Shown here: in pieces, positions 37,601 to 51,113 of the stretch
How the letters are laid out: each line of letters starts with the position of its first letter
Numbering within the stretch: position 1 is the stretch's first letter
The notes under the pieces: generated by a model
What the model was told of the DNA's origin: nothing
What the model saw: only the letters and a program-made list of their open reading frames with translations
Databases searched by the model: none
Made by a program: the position numbers and the translations under genes
Assembly: GCF_000003605.2 (NCBI RefSeq)
Contig: NW_003152760.1
Span: forward strand, 77,539-141,426
Direction of reading: 5' to 3'
Origin: Saccoglossus kowalevskii
Taxonomy: Eukaryota; Hemichordata; Enteropneusta; Harrimaniidae
DNA: 63,888 nt

Positions 37601-39639
37601 ACTTCCCACATATTATATCAGACATATGCATGTGCATTGTTTCATGATCCAATTCAAGATGTCCAGATGTCATTTTAAGACCAAAATATCTCAAAATGGC
37701 ATTCCATGCAAGGGGTACCTTGTTTTGTTCTGTTTGGCTCAAAGACAACATTTTTTAAACCATCAATTAATTAACTACAATGATGCAATAATGATATTGC
37801 ATCTTTAAAAATACACATGTTTCTATCAGTACAGTGTATAGCAACAACGAACAAAATGAAATGAAAACAATTTTAACAATAAAATAAAAATAGCAATGTT
37901 AGTCACAGTTGTGACGTTTAGCATGAAACATCACTAACTAATATTGTATGGTAAACATAACGATATTCACAACATATCTAGTTAATTTTGTATAAAAAAA
38001 AATTGTACAACTTGTGGCATCATGGGTTGTATTATTCATTTAGGTAATATTATGATGTAAGGTAATGAGCTCATAAAGTAGATTGGATGATATAATGTTA
38101 TGAATTATGTTTTGATTTACAGTCACAATACTAAGACTACCCACTGGAATCATCCATTGGAAAGGGAAGGTCTGCCACCAGGCTGGGAAAAAGTGGAATC
38201 TCCTGAACATGGTGTATATTATGTCAAGTGAGTTGATACTTTATTAACCATATGAATATAAAATTTGATGTAAGTAACATTGCAACAAACTATTTCGACC
38301 TTCATCTAACCAATTAAAAATATTGTCTAGGAGGATCATCCACCAATCACATGTTTGTAAAGTATCCTGTATTCAGTTGTCTTGTCAGATGAGCTAGTAT
38401 GAATTGTATAATCATTTAGTTTGATTAGTTTAAGACAAAACAGATCATACTGAAATTGAACTTGGATTACAGTGAGCACAAAATGTTTACATACATTTGC
38501 ACCTGGTATGCAATTACTGAGCCCCAGGCTTCAGATGGGTTCAAGTTGAGCTAGTGAGAGCCATAGTTCTAGGGATTGTGCAACGTTTTTGTTGCACTGA
38601 TTGGATACATTCTAGCAAGAGTATTGGTCAATGTTAACTAGTCTTGTTATGTTACTTCTGATAAAACATTCAAATTCACTGTATATGTATGCATTCAGAT
38701 GTTGCAAAACCACTCTGTAACTGCCTGCCATGTGCAGAGTTGGGCGTGTTCAACTATTTTAGCCTGCTGTAAAAGTAGGTTTGCCTTAGTTATTATGTTT
38801 GAAACCTATGAACTCCTTAGTAGATATCTAATTAGACCTAATCATTTCAGATATCTTATGGTCTAATGATCACTAATGATTATTTTGGCTTCTTGTTTCC
38901 ATAGCAACTAGCATTACTTGTATATCATGCCATAATGAAAGGCTCTATAGAAGAATCCATGGTCTAATTATCAGTTGAGAACTTGGTAGGTGGGGGGCTC
39001 CTAGTTTCTATAGCAACAAGCAATTTTTTTAATCATTATCATGTCTATAATTAATAGTATTTGTTAATTTATCTTTTTAGTCATATAGCTAAAAAAGCAC
39101 AGTACAGACATCCCAATGCACCATCAGTGGCAAGATATAATCCTACATTAAACATAAACCTACCACTGCCATTACCGCCACCACCATTACCAATGTATCA
39201 GCAACCTTCGAACAGTGGGGAACATCATCAAAGATCAGAAGTAATGGTGCCACCCAATCCACATCTATATACCGGTAAGGATCCATACCATTGTGACCTA
39301 ATACTGCTTGGTTGTAACTTGCCTTTGCAGTTAACATACTCGTTTTTCCAATTTTAATGCTTGATTGAATTTATTTCCTCAGAAATCCCACACTGGTTGA
39401 AGGTATATGCTAAAGCTCCCTTTGAACATGACCATAAACTGAAGTGGGAATTGTTCAAACTGCCCGAGTTGGATTTCTTTCAAAGTATGCTAACAAGACT
39501 TTACAAAGAGGAAGCGGAATCAGTTGTTAATGACTATGAAAATTACAGACTTGCTTTAATTAATGAGAATAGACTGAGACAAAAACAACTGCAGGAAAAA
39601 GCTCTTGATGCGGAAGACAACATAGAAATCAAGGTTTAA
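31657..39639 (+). CDS. SAV1: Salvador homologue 1 (Hippo pathway WW/SARAH adaptor)
   Basis: Eight coding exons: 31657-31747, 33835-34252 (contains an assembly gap), 34631-34699, 34978-35088, 37324-37405, 38123-38227, 39081-39274, 39383-39639. If the 44-bp duplicate flanking the gap is collapsed, all exons join in phase and give 363 residues (human 383). The start MLSRKKEPK and RYTKKETSP match the human N-terminus. Two WW domains follow: LPLPPGW (W166) to THWNHP (W187), and GLPPGW (W200) to AQYRHP, where Tyr replaces the second Trp as in vertebrate SAV1. The C-terminal exon holds the SARAH coiled coil, from WLKVYAKAPFEHDHKLKWEL to YENYRLALINEN. Family role: scaffold that binds the Hippo/MST kinase through SARAH and promotes LATS phosphorylation. 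The middle is Ser/Gln/Pro-rich and poorly conserved. The donor after exon 4 (GTTAGC) is weak. Confidence 0.95.
32436..32510 (+). promoter_or_regulatory. Core-promoter-like cluster in SAV1 intron 1
   Basis: Within 75 bases are TATATAAAGGG (32436-32446), an NRF1-like CGCATGCGC (32464-32472), a second TATA-like TATATAAAC, and a YY1-like AAGATGGCGAC (about 32499-32509). NRF1 and YY1 sites in this order are typical of animal housekeeping promoters. The ATG in the YY1 motif opens only a three-codon frame, so the transcript would use a later start or be non-coding. It may be an alternative SAV1 promoter or an independent transcript. Confidence 0.45.
33219..33397. repeat. Minisatellite, about 4 copies of a 47-49 bp unit
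   Basis: In SAV1 intron 1. Units start GG(A/T)TTGGATAGGCACA at about 33219, 33268, 33316 (diverged) and 33363, each followed by AGCAGTRTGCA. Antisense reading frames here simply translate the repeat. Confidence 0.8.
33949..34139. other. Assembly gap (191 N) in SAV1 exon 2
   Basis: The 44 bases before the gap (33905-33948) are identical to the 44 bases after it (34140-34183). The duplicate shifts the frame as written, while collapsing it restores the frame and codon phase. The gap is therefore probably not real sequence but two contigs that overlap. Confidence 0.95.
35960..36425. mobile_element. Partial, diverged copy of the TTAA element
   Basis: In SAV1 intron 4. Shares in order with 20660-21223 the phrases TTTTGCAATA, ATTGTACTCCA, CACCAGCCT, GGCCATTTTG, GATGACATAGGTTGA, AATCATATATTGT and the right terminal repeat, here TAGGTTTCTACCCTAA. 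The left terminal repeat is not recognisable, so this copy is truncated or decayed. Confidence 0.7.
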
Positions 39640-42600
39640 ACTAATATTCTGTTTAGCTATAGCAGGTTGCACTTGTTTCCGTTATGCCTGTGCTTGCATG
39701 CACAGTGGCTAGTTAGCAAGGACTGGTCGTTCGCACCCAAAAATAAAATAACAATGTTGTTTACAGCTACTGTTAAATATCCATGTGTCTGTCATTGTTA
39801 ACTCAATGCCTGCTGATGCCATTTTTTACCATTCATTTTGGATATCCTTGGAGATTTCCAGCAGGTGGTGTGTTGAAACATATTATGGGCAATAATGTCA
39901 ATAATGCTGATCATAAGCTAATTCTGATTATTGAGAGATATTATTTATTAGATAGTAAACAAAGGACGTCACAAAGTTGACAAACCTATACATTTGTTAC
40001 CTGTACTACTTTTGGTGAAACAGCGCATTGAAATGACATTTGCTTCACTATTGAATTGGTAGGATATTGAAAGTGTGATTGAGTTGAAAATATTATTCAG
40101 TTGGGTAGACGGATTTATCCAACACTTCACTGATGTTCATGTGTATAATAAGCTTATTTTATTGTTTTTTAATGTGAGTAATTAATGGATCAGTGTATGC
40201 AACTTCATGATTGACTGGCATTTGTTTCATGAGACTTGTTGGCCAAGGCCAAGTACAGATATTCAAATTGTAATACCGTACATATGAAGTAACGTAGCTC
40301 AAAACAGATGTTACCACCGTATCCAATATTATAGATAAACTGTCAACATATCACCAATGAATCTTCAAGAGTGATAGGTAAATTTTGGCTATTTTGTAGA
40401 AATTCTAAACCCAGATATCTTGCAAATGCTGTCACTGTTGCATTTGTCATATCACACGGATTTCATCATGTAACATAGATTCCGTCATGTCAACTGATTC
40501 AAATAGATAGAACAACTTTAAAACATTTATGGGTGTATTTTGTGACATGTGTTCATTCACTACATATCAAATTTTACCGAATGTCAACAGAGAGACCTCA
40601 TTAATATAGGCTTCATACTGTTATCATAAAATATATTTATAATTCATAGAGTATACTTTATCTTGCTAAAATGTTATTTGAGTAGGAATTATATTTTGAA
40701 GTTTGTCTTGAAAGAGAAATTTGTCTTTCTGCCTTTGCTTATTTCTGGATCAGAGATTGTGTTTTTTTTTTGTTTTTTTTTGTGAGCCTACTTCACTCGC
40801 CAATAAAAGTTATGCTTAGGTCATTTTGTTAAAGGGGAACAGGGTTAATATTCTTTTACTTTCAATTTGTATTCTGTGTATTCAGTATATTTTCAACTTT
40901 CCCTGAGTAGTCTGTGGTAGTCCAACTTCACTTGGGTTCCCATTAATCCTTTGCCATTATTTGGCTATGATAAATTATATAACTTTCACCATGACGAAGA
41001 CTATTTATAACCATGAATTATTCTGACGAAATGATCACTGTTTAAAAACAAGTCATCATCCATAGAAAAGTAAATTAAAAGTGTACAGTACTGTGTGGGG
41101 TAACAAATAAACCAGTTGGTTATGCATTAGGAAAATTGAGCCAAAAAATATTATGCTTTGGACAGTTTTGTTGGAAAAAACTGTGTTCAATTATTTTAAA
41201 GTTTATTCTGTTAGCCGTTTCAGTGCTATTTAAGTGTCGTTTAAGTGTTCTTAAATTTTATTGTGGTTCGGCTTTTTCTATCCGGAATAAAACTTTTTTA
41301 TAGGACAATTTCAACCCTTCTCATAATTTTATCTGGCCCAACACTACTGAGTTTGTAGAATGAGTCAGAACAATATTTTGCTTTACATATGTGTATAAAT
41401 TACAGTTTTCCATTCATAACCTTTTTAGTAGCCTTAGTAGTTGTGATCATAGCACTTCCTTAATTCCAGTGTCATGCCATGATCAATCATTCCTTTTACT
41501 ATATGTACATGAAATGTTCACATTTCAATAGTCATCAGATTCAATGAAACGTTTACAACACATGTGAAAATAATTTTCACAAAAAGACAGTTGTCACTGC
41601 ATGTGTGGGATTTTTGTTTATAAAAATTGATATTTTCACAATCCAAGGCACTCACACAATGGCAATCACAAACGAGTTTCAATCTTGAGGCGATTCACAA
41701 TAAATATTGTTAATACGTTTCAATCATTTCAGAAATTAACTAGTTAAACCTTTTTTAATGTCTCCCTTTTTTTTTATACTTGTTGATGTGCTCAAAACTC
41801 AATGCTGCCATCTTTGTTCACATGGATTTTTTACATGCATACATAGTGCAAAAACAGGCACCCTGTAAAAAGTGACATTGTGGTATTTTTAGTGTAATCG
41901 CATCAGTCACTAGTCATTGCCATGTTTTTATATTCAGTGTATGTGTATAGATTGTAATTAGGTCTACAATAATAAACAGAAGTTATAAATGAAGTAAGGG
42001 TGTTTACACCAGCACCAGATGCAATGACTTATTGCATAATATATAATAATTACCACAGGCTATTTTTTTAATTTTATGATATTTATATCGCAATCCTAAT
42101 ACTTGTTGGACCACCTGATTTTTGCTATTTTTGGCTATTTGAATATTTTTTGCGAGTAATTGAATCCACCCTGATGTTACGATTGGACGATTCTTATTGA
42201 CGAGAAATGAAACTAGTTACTTTCTCTGTAACTTCATTTTCACACCTTTTCTCTCTAAATTAACCTCCATAGACTTCTACATTGGTGTTACCACTGATTC
42301 TAATCTACTTCTAATAATTCATCCATTCAAAAGAAAGTTTCAATTTTTCTTTTCTAACAATTCAGTCCTCTCCAAAAAATGGTATATATTATGTAGGTGA
42401 TTTTACTTCCTGAAAGATTTGCCTTCCTATTGGCTGTTTGTTGTTTGAACCAATTACTAATCAGCAACCAGTGTATGAACTGTACTGTAAAACGTTCAAT
42501 ATTTGTTCATTTGAGAAAATGCGAGTTCACTACATTTCTTGATTTTCTTGGATTTGTCTCATGCCAAATTAACAGTACTACTGTAAAAAACATCACAGTT

Positions 42601-44172
42601 GTTGTATCACGTTGTGTTTGATATGGATCCCATAACACATGTAAAATACATTGTTTATTTACATAAAATTTCAACACACACTGAATGACAACTTAGGTGA
42701 TTCAATGTAGAATTAGAACTTGCATGTAGTTCTGAACACTAGAACCAATGTTTTTTTCACGATATTAGTTTGTGTCCATTTGTTTCTTCTTTTAAAGTGC
42801 AATATTGAATTAATTATTGTATGCATTGCTTGCCAGTTGAATTTTTAAAGCCTTCCTTGTCTGGAATGCAGCCTCTTATGCTTATATTAGAAGTAATTTT
42901 GTTTATGAAATATTTATTTTCTTTATGCATTTCTTGATTCTCTGTTATGCATTTTCTCTATCAATAATGATTAAATATAAAATAGTTAGAATATCCATAT
43001 ATAGATGAACTTTTTACATGTGTAAATATATAGTAAAATGTACATTGTATCTTTGCCTAGAATCTATACATGTTCTGAGATCTCTAACATATGCCTAGCA
43101 TTGATGCCCAGTATACTCATTAGCTATTCAGATTTTATAATAATGGAAAAAACTTTGAACAGTCTTCATTGGTCATCGATGCAGGCAATTAAACTCCAGA
43201 TGATCGACAGTTCAATTGACTGACCATGTTTAGGCAGTGGTGCTAGGCATAATGTCTAGGTCTCAGACCTTCAGAACACTCGGATACTAGACCAATTGTA
43301 TTTTGACAAGAGTTTTTTTTATTGCATGATTAAAACTTTTCAATTTTTTCTGCTGAACAACTATCAGATCTTCTCTAATGTGGCAGACAAAATAAATTTA
43401 AAATTGTTGTTATATGAAAATAAAGTGCATGCTGCAAAATATGACTGTCTGAATTATAGTAACTGAGAAAACTTCCACAGAGAGCCAAAATGAATGGGGA
43501 AAAAAGTGTGTCAGCTGACAATGTGTTCAGAGTTTAGACCAGGTTTGAGTATGCTATGAATCAGTGTGATTAGGAAGATTGACACAAGGTAATTTTATAA
43601 TCATTTATTTACCAACACCGTATATGGTAAGTATACGTTTGTTGCCCTGAGGGGCATGCCCTTTAATATGCATACAAACAAAAAATGTTGGTTTAATCAT
43701 AATGTACAGTTGAAGATACTTTGCAATCCCACAATCCAAACTTTGAGGTTCCATAGTCACACATTTTGAGATTCTGTATTGCCAAATATTTAATAATCTC
43801 CATTTTTCAAAGACAACCTTGACTACAGAAATTCAAAACAATGATCAGGAGCATAGCAAACACGCACATACGCCTGCCTTGGATACAAAGAACTAGTCTA
43901 CTGGGAGAACAAAGAAATGCACAGACAGATTCTTAAATCTTTAATTCATAGGACTTAATAGTAAATATATATATTGCCTTTCACAATTTAGTAAATCGAT
44001 AATTTGCACTATATGTAGGTTTGGTATTTGAATAACTTGGGGAATTTCATTGTGCCATCAAAGTTACTAACTCATCACATGAAATATACATCTCACAAAC
44101 ATTCTTTTAGACTTTAAACACATTATGCCCAGGTTTTTTTTTTGGTTTTTTTTCCCTGCGCCTCATGTAGAA

Positions 44173-44359
44173 TACTGTAAAATACATTAATTTCAATGAA
44201 ATAACTTTTTATGTGTGTTATATGGAATTTATTTTCACTGATTTTTGACGAGTTAAATGTAAAAGATAGGAAAAAAGGTATATTCGCTGGATTTTATTTA
44301 CACTGATTCATTTCTTCAGTGATAATTTATTCCAAGCGAAAATAAAGTATTCCACAGTA
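44173..44359. mobile_element. MITE family A copy
   Basis: Ends TACTGTAAAATAC and GTATTCCACAGTA are inverted repeats with two differences. Internal motifs ATTCGCTGGATTTTATTT and AAGCGAAAATAAAG match the copies in EIF4A3 introns 5 and 7. Non-coding. Confidence 0.78.
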
Positions 44360-44482
44360 GAGCTATTTCAACAATCCACCTTGTCTATACCTACATTCTG
44401 GACTGTGACATCCTTCTTTGAAGGAACATGTGTTCAATGCAGCAGGGACACAAAAAACCCACTTTGTTATTTAGGCCAAAAA

Positions 44483-44486
<4 letters not shown>

Positions 44487-44545
<59 letters not shown>

Positions 44546-44554
44546 TACACACAA
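44487..44554. repeat. AT dinucleotide microsatellite
   Basis: An almost pure run of alternating A and T of more than 50 bases, with a few C substitutions near its right end. It produces the poly(YI) frames seen on both strands. Confidence 0.95.
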
Positions 44555-45732
44555 TGGGAGAAGTACAAAAAAAACAATAGATAACTAAGAAAGCTGCTGA
44601 TATGTTGCTGGAATTAATATCACATATCGATAGCACAGAATTATTGAAATAGGATGTATGTCATATACATGGGAATGTTGATTAAATGGAATAAATAGAA
44701 AAAAATGTATATTTCTCACATCAACAGGTTGTTGAGTTTTGGGGGGGGCAAGAATGCTTTTGCAAAAAGTGTGTCAATAATCTGTTGCAGGACTTCAAAA
44801 GAGCTGTATTTAACACTTTTTTTTTCCCAATTTTTTTAATCCATGTACAAATGAATTTGTTAGGTTTGATGCTATGTATATACAAACTGCTTCTTTTTTT
44901 TTCAGCTATTTGCATGCTGTGATATACCATATTACATGTCATATTACCACAAAGTTAATTTTGGCCCAGTATTACTCAAATTAAAAATTATGAAAAAAAG
45001 GCAATAAACACAGTGTGTTCCAGAAAGAACAATGTTGACAAGGCCACAGATAGTGCAATTTGTGTGTCACTCATTTCACACTTGTGAAAAACATACTGAT
45101 TAAGTTTGGCCTTTCCAGGGACATAAAATATAATGTTCTGATTGCCACTAAAAGAACATTTGCTTTTGACAAATAAATGTGTCGTCACACCAATCTTCAA
45201 TGTGAAGAGATTGAACAGTATCTTATGTAAAACTTTTTTGAAAGGGCCAAATAGAAATTGGACATTTGATGAAGAGTAAACACAAAGGCTTCAAAAACTA
45301 GACTGCAATATAGAACATATACAATTTGAACATATTATTAAAAATAAAAGCATATGATAGCTTAATAATGCTGATATCTACAATACATAGCAGTAAGCAA
45401 AACATTGAGTACATTTACACATAGTAAGGTATGACAAATTCTCAAATGAACTGTACATGATTTGTCAATTATGGCTGCAACACCAGTAATAGTTAAAAAA
45501 TAAAGAGTGCTGTCTTTAATACTTTATAAAATATGGCTTGAAAAATGTCAGAATATTTCTGATAATTACTTTTAATTTAAATTTCTTGATTTACTGTATT
45601 CACAATTTTGTAAATTTAATTAAGCATTGAGCATGCTTTGACGCCATAGTGTGGTCTATTACAGTGAAAGGACATCGTCATGGCAACTCTATCTCTCTTT
45701 GATAATTTGCAATAAATAGCCATTTATTGAAA

Positions 45733-48700
45733 TCATTTTCGAGGAATATGAATAGTTTTTGTTGTCGGGCTTAAGATTCTCACTTGCTGTACATGCCCAC
45801 CTCGAACTGATGTTGGCGGTGAGCTAGTCGGTGATGAACGCGCCATTTGTTCAACTCCTATTCGTTCTATAAAATAATTCTGTATCAGAGTGAGTCTGCT
45901 TGATGTATCCAAGGTATCCAATGGTGGATCATGCTTTTTATGGCACCTTTCAGCTAAATTGTTTACAGCCATCAGAATCTGTCCTAAAGTTTGACTCTGT
46001 AAAGAAAGGGCAAACAGAAAAGTCAATATGGATAATTTAAGTTATTGGGCTCATACTTGAAAATGAGTAGGATCATAGGATAATTTAACTGTAGTAATTA
46101 AAAATAATTAATTGTCATTTGTGTTAACAGGTAATGAGCATTTGAAAAATTAAAAAAAAATTCATTGGACACAAGGCGACCATACAAATTACAGCACATT
46201 AGGTCATAAGAATAAATATAACAACATCTCAGGCTGATTGTTTATAATTTTGTTATGTCTAGAATTAATGTTTTATGATATAACATTTTCACATCTGCTG
46301 GTGTACAACACTGAAACTTCAGATTTCTACTAAGAGTTTAAACAAATCTTTTTTTCTAAATTGTAAAACAATCAATAGATGATTAATTGTTTTTATTCAA
46401 TTTAAATGATATTACAGCAAAATAATGCTATCAGTGCTCTATTAAAAATGCATCTCTAATGTAACTAATTGTAAGCTGCGTCATTAAAATATTATTTTGA
46501 CTATAAAAACACCTTTTTCATTTACGTAATTCTACTACTAAGAGTGAATCTGTGCTAGTCTCAATACTCTTATTGGGGTGATTATTTTCTGTAAATTATT
46601 ATTATAATAATGTTAAAGAGCAAACACAGTATTGTTTTACACCATGAAAATTGATAAATAAATATTTCATTTCAGACAGTAAAATGAAGTTATGGTCTTT
46701 ATTAAAGATACTAGACAGGAGGGGGCGATGGCGACATGCTGTGAACACTAAATTACTTCTAATCTGTGAAGATAGACTCATATGAACTCATTAGTGACTA
46801 CAGCCATTCAAAATCAGATTATATTATATACAAAGCAAATCAAATTACCAGCCATACGCTAGGGATATTAGTTACTTAGTCTTCAATTCAGATTCTAATG
46901 ATGAGTAGTAAACATAATCTATTGTGTTGTTGAAAGCATTATAAATGCGACACAAGAACATTTTCAATTTCAAATTAGTATTTATGAGTTGAGCACTGTT
47001 AATTAATTAATGAATAAGTGACAGTAAGCTAATTAAAAAAAATTGTATTTTAATAATCAATTAAAAATTGAGTTTGAAGTAATTAGCCGAAACTCACTTA
47101 AACTGATTAAAATGTTGAGGTCATATAGTGTTTTAAATAGGGATGGGAAGGTTTATTTTGAAAGGGGGGTCGGAAGGGCTATTTTGAAAAAAAGGATGGG
47201 AGGAGGTATTTTGAAAGCAAGATGGAAGGGGCTATTTTGAAAGAGTGGTTGGAAGGGACTATTTCGAGAGAGAAATGGGAGGGGGCTATGTTCTTTGTTT
47301 GTTACCACCAAGGGGGTATAATTAATTCCATATTTTTACTATGAATTGATTTACCTGTATCCTATAACTGTGTTGGTTATTAGCAAGTAATTCTTCTAAA
47401 TGTGAATTGGTCTCTTCTTTTTGTTCATTTATACTTTGCAGTTCAGCTAGCTTTGAGTTGATCACCTATAAATAAACAAAAGATAAAACAATTTACAGTC
47501 TCGGAATCAGGTAATAATCATCTTTGATGTAAAATCACACATCCCAGTTTTCATTATTTTTTTTTATTTGAATTCAAAACCAAACCATATGTTTTTATTT
47601 ATTGCATCCAACTTGTTCATTAAGGGCTAATGTGCAATCGCATGATCAAATTTTGTGTAAACAAGATGTATTTCACATGTGTTATGTGTATATACCACTG
47701 TTTTTAACCTTTTGAATGTTAATTGATATTTCACAAAATAAACATGCATATGTTGTTTCATAGTTTTTCAAAAATGTGCGCTTGCACAAGATTTACCAGA
47801 CACAGTCTCAAATCACATTTCTTGTAAGCATAATATTTTTTTCTATAAATGCAACTTCGTACGGTTAACCGCGTACTGGAACAAAAAATAGTGTTGCATC
47901 AACATTTTGTCAGAAAAATGTGTAGTATTCAAAAGGTAAAATTAACAAAACTAGAAAAACTATTTCTTCTATTAATTCTTCTCATTTATAAAAAGCGTTT
48001 CCTCTACAGACTGGAAATGGTTCCAGTTTGATGCACAATTTATTTATGCCCTTAATAATCCATGTGAATATTAATACCAATAGTACGTGAAAAAGAGTAT
48101 GCTGGAGGTGACTAATTTGCATGTTACAGCATGCACTTCCTTTAATAGACACAGAATAGCCGATTGAATGATAGAACTCACCAGTTTCTGTTGATTGTGA
48201 TTATATTTCATATCTTCCAATCTTTCTTTTTCCTGTTCGTGTTGATCATACAACTCGTTGACCCGCTCTACTAAGCTCTGATTGGTCAAACTGAGTGTAC
48301 GATGTCGGTCCATGAGACTGCGGATCATTGAATCGTTCAATTCAAGATAGTCTAGAAAATCGAAAAACGAAAATAAAGCTAAGTATTTAATGTCATGAAC
48401 ATTTTGATAATAAACAAAATATACAATAACACTGGATTTTAGTTACAACCAAACTTACAACCAAAGTCACCACATAATTATGTTAATGACACAAGTTATT
48501 AAACACGCCTGTCGCCATTAATTACAAATGTGAGCAGTTTATAGTGGCTTAACAATCTCAAGAATATATATTCTAAATTAGAGGTACAAAGGTGGAAATA
48601 GAGGGTAGATAAAAAGGCATATTTATAATTATTCTAATGGTCTGCTATTTGGCAGAATAATGAAATATTAGGAATAGATAACAAATTACAGTGTAAAGAA

Positions 48701-51113
48701 CAATAGAAATTATGCTGAGTACGCACAACTAAAATTAGAAATAATACTAGATTTTGTCAAACATGCCTAGACAGAATTAATACCTCCATTAATACATGTC
48801 CTGGTAATATCATATCATATAACACTTTATCTATAATTTAATGATTTTTAATGCAATAAAAAAAATGTATTGATTGTAAATATGCAATGAGGCAAATTTG
48901 AGATGATTTATTTAAAAGCTAATGAGACCAAAAAAAATGAGTTGTAAGAAGCAAACTGAGACTTACTTTCTGGTAAGACGTCTAACACTTTCACCAAATA
49001 ATCTTCAAAAATCTTGTATCTTTCTAGTTTATCCAATAATTTTTGATGTCTGTCAATATAACAATTTTGAAATTAAAATTACATAGAAATAATGTCAAAT
49101 ATTAAGTTATATAATAAATTCACATAAATCGAAAAAAAAAAAGAATTATTCAGAATAATAAATATTATTATAATAATTCAAAATTTGGTTCTGATAATTA
49201 CATAAACATGAAATCTTACTTTTCTTTTAACTCTTCTAACTGATGACACAGTAAATCATATTCTATGTTTTTGGATTCTCTTAATTTTAATTCTGTTTGG
49301 TATTTCTGAATTGCACGTTTTCTCTTTGCTTCATTCTCATTGATGAACTTTTCAAACTTGGTAACCCTGTCTTTCATCTGCAAAATAAATTAACAGATAA
49401 ACTGATAAAAAAAATTCAACCTTCTGTCAAAAGATTTCTAATGCAACAGAAAGACTATTGACATTTATGAGTATGGCAGTACACTATTCAAATAATTTAA
49501 AATAACATTTCATTAAATATCAATTGAAAGCTAATAATATCTCCTCTACGTACTCTTTGTTGTTTCTTCTGTATATCAACCCCTCTTTCTTCACACATGT
49601 GCATACGCTTATGAAATTCTTCTTTCTTCTCCTGCAGCTCGAGATTGGCTTTATCCACTTCAACTTCTCGTTTAAGTAGCAACGTCTTTTGCATAGTATT
49701 CAGACCACTTTCAATCAGTTTCCCAGCCGTCTGTCATTGTCGTTAGAACCAAATAAAATGAAAATCTCTTGTTATTCAGGGTCTTTTTCAAAATCAATGA
49801 AAAGTATTGCCTCAATCAAGGAGTTCCATGTCTAGATTTATTCAATATTGATCTTACATTGTGTACATAACAATATGTTGTTTATTATTTTCAACAATGT
49901 GTAAACAATTCCATATATGGACGAATAGTATAGACAACAATACAGCTTTTGCAGCAAATTGTATTTCATAGGATTATTTTTAAATAAGTAAATAAGTAAA
50001 AGCAATTCTACTTTTCTGTAAAGTATTCACCATTATACTTATTAAAATAATAATACCAACCTTTTTTATTATTATTGCACATAACAATGTGTGTCATTTC
50101 AATCTATAAAACTGTTCCATTTCAACCTTCAGAAATTGTCACAGTTTTAATAAATTGGTGATAAAATTAATGTAACAAAAATTCTTTTGCGAATTTCACT
50201 GCTTACAAAATATTTGTAAAAAATTGCAAAAACTAATTTTACAAATAAATCATTTCTCACCTCCTTGACGACTGGGTACTGACGAATATCCTCCTCTGCC
50301 TCCTCCTCATCTCTAAAATGATGAAATAAATATTAAAAAGTCAATATGTGATATGTATTAATATTATTTATTAAATAAATGTATAACTATGATTTGCAAC
50401 GAAAAGAATATATTAATTATCATTTATTACGGGGAAATTTGTCCAAAATCGGGATTTGTGTTTATTTGAGTTGTTTACAACGCTTTCCTTGATCGGCGGC
50501 ATTAACCACGCGGTTGAATGATCTAACAAAACAAGTCTGAAGAAATCACAACAGTAGGCATTTGGTCGAAAGCGGCTATTTGTATTTAAGCACACGGAGA
50601 TCCAGTAAAACATATACATACTCACACTAGAATTACACAAGTTCCAGTGTTTAATTAAATAAAGAACGACACTGGTTGAATTAGTTCGGAATCCCTTGAC
50701 AACGTTGTCGGCCATGAATGAACGATCGTGAATACAACACTATAACAAACGGTCACCCGACCAGTACTGTACACATATACTACGCTCTATTCATATGCAC
50801 CCGTACAACAAAAATACATGTTTCTTTTATATAACGCTCTCCGATAAGTTGTATTTGCTTCTTTAAAAAAAAAAAGATGTTTTTTATAAAGTCTCGAGAT
50901 ATTTTCGCCGCTGTGGTCTGCTACACTATCCACCCTCTCGCGTCTGCAACGTTACAGTATCTTCATTCTTGACATTATGGCTTCCCCTAATAAACGAGGA
51001 CAAGAAACTTCCACTGATTGTACTTACTGTCGAGCTCCAAGCTGCGTGACAAACACGTTTCGCTTCTGCTCCTCCAGTTCTAGCTTATACGATCCTCTAG
51101 CCATTGTTGTCAT
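45733..51113 (-). CDS. Coiled-coil axonemal protein of the CCDC42/CFAP73 family
   Basis: Eight coding exons in transcript order: 51028-51113, 50261-50312, 49554-49730, 49220-49377, 48967-49049, 48182-48351, 47355-47465, 45733-45996. They join in phase to 366 residues. The start MTTMARGSYKLELEEQKRN is followed by a predicted coiled coil over most of the length: KKEEFHKRMHMCEERG, VTKFEKFINENEAKRKRA, LERYKIFEDYLVKVL, SLMDRHRTLSLTNQSL, then QILMAVNNLAERCHKK near the end. The order and spacing match the DUF4200 proteins CCDC42 and CFAP73 (308-316 residues in human), including the late (I/R)xMAxxNL block. Family role: CFAP73 (Chlamydomonas MIA2) works with CFAP100 in control of inner dynein arms; CCDC42 acts in sperm. 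I cannot decide between paralogues, so no symbol is given. The Ser/Thr/Pro-rich C-terminal tail is longer than in human. ATG at 51104 is an alternative start. An RFX-like site lies about 150 bases upstream. Confidence 0.85.
47140..47288. repeat. G-rich minisatellite, about 5 copies of a 26-27 bp unit
   Basis: In the last intron of the CCDC42/CFAP73-like gene. ATTTTGA (last copy ATTTCGA) starts at 47155, 47181, 47208, 47234 and 47261, with GGAAGGG-like spacers. A plus-strand frame across it is only the translated repeat. Confidence 0.85.

Larger units (their letters stand above)
39640..45732. other. SAV1 3' UTR and intergenic region
   Basis: About 6 kb without a supported gene. A candidate SAV1 poly(A) signal AATAAA is at 40802-40807. 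The region holds a MITE (44173-44359), an AT microsatellite (44487-44554) and a 36-base phrase (42638-42673) similar to one at 11937-11974. The few reading frames of 60-75 residues have no recognisable features. Confidence 0.5.

Noticed and set aside
44381-44636. Frames with poly(YI) tracts on both strands
   Set aside because: They arise from the AT microsatellite.
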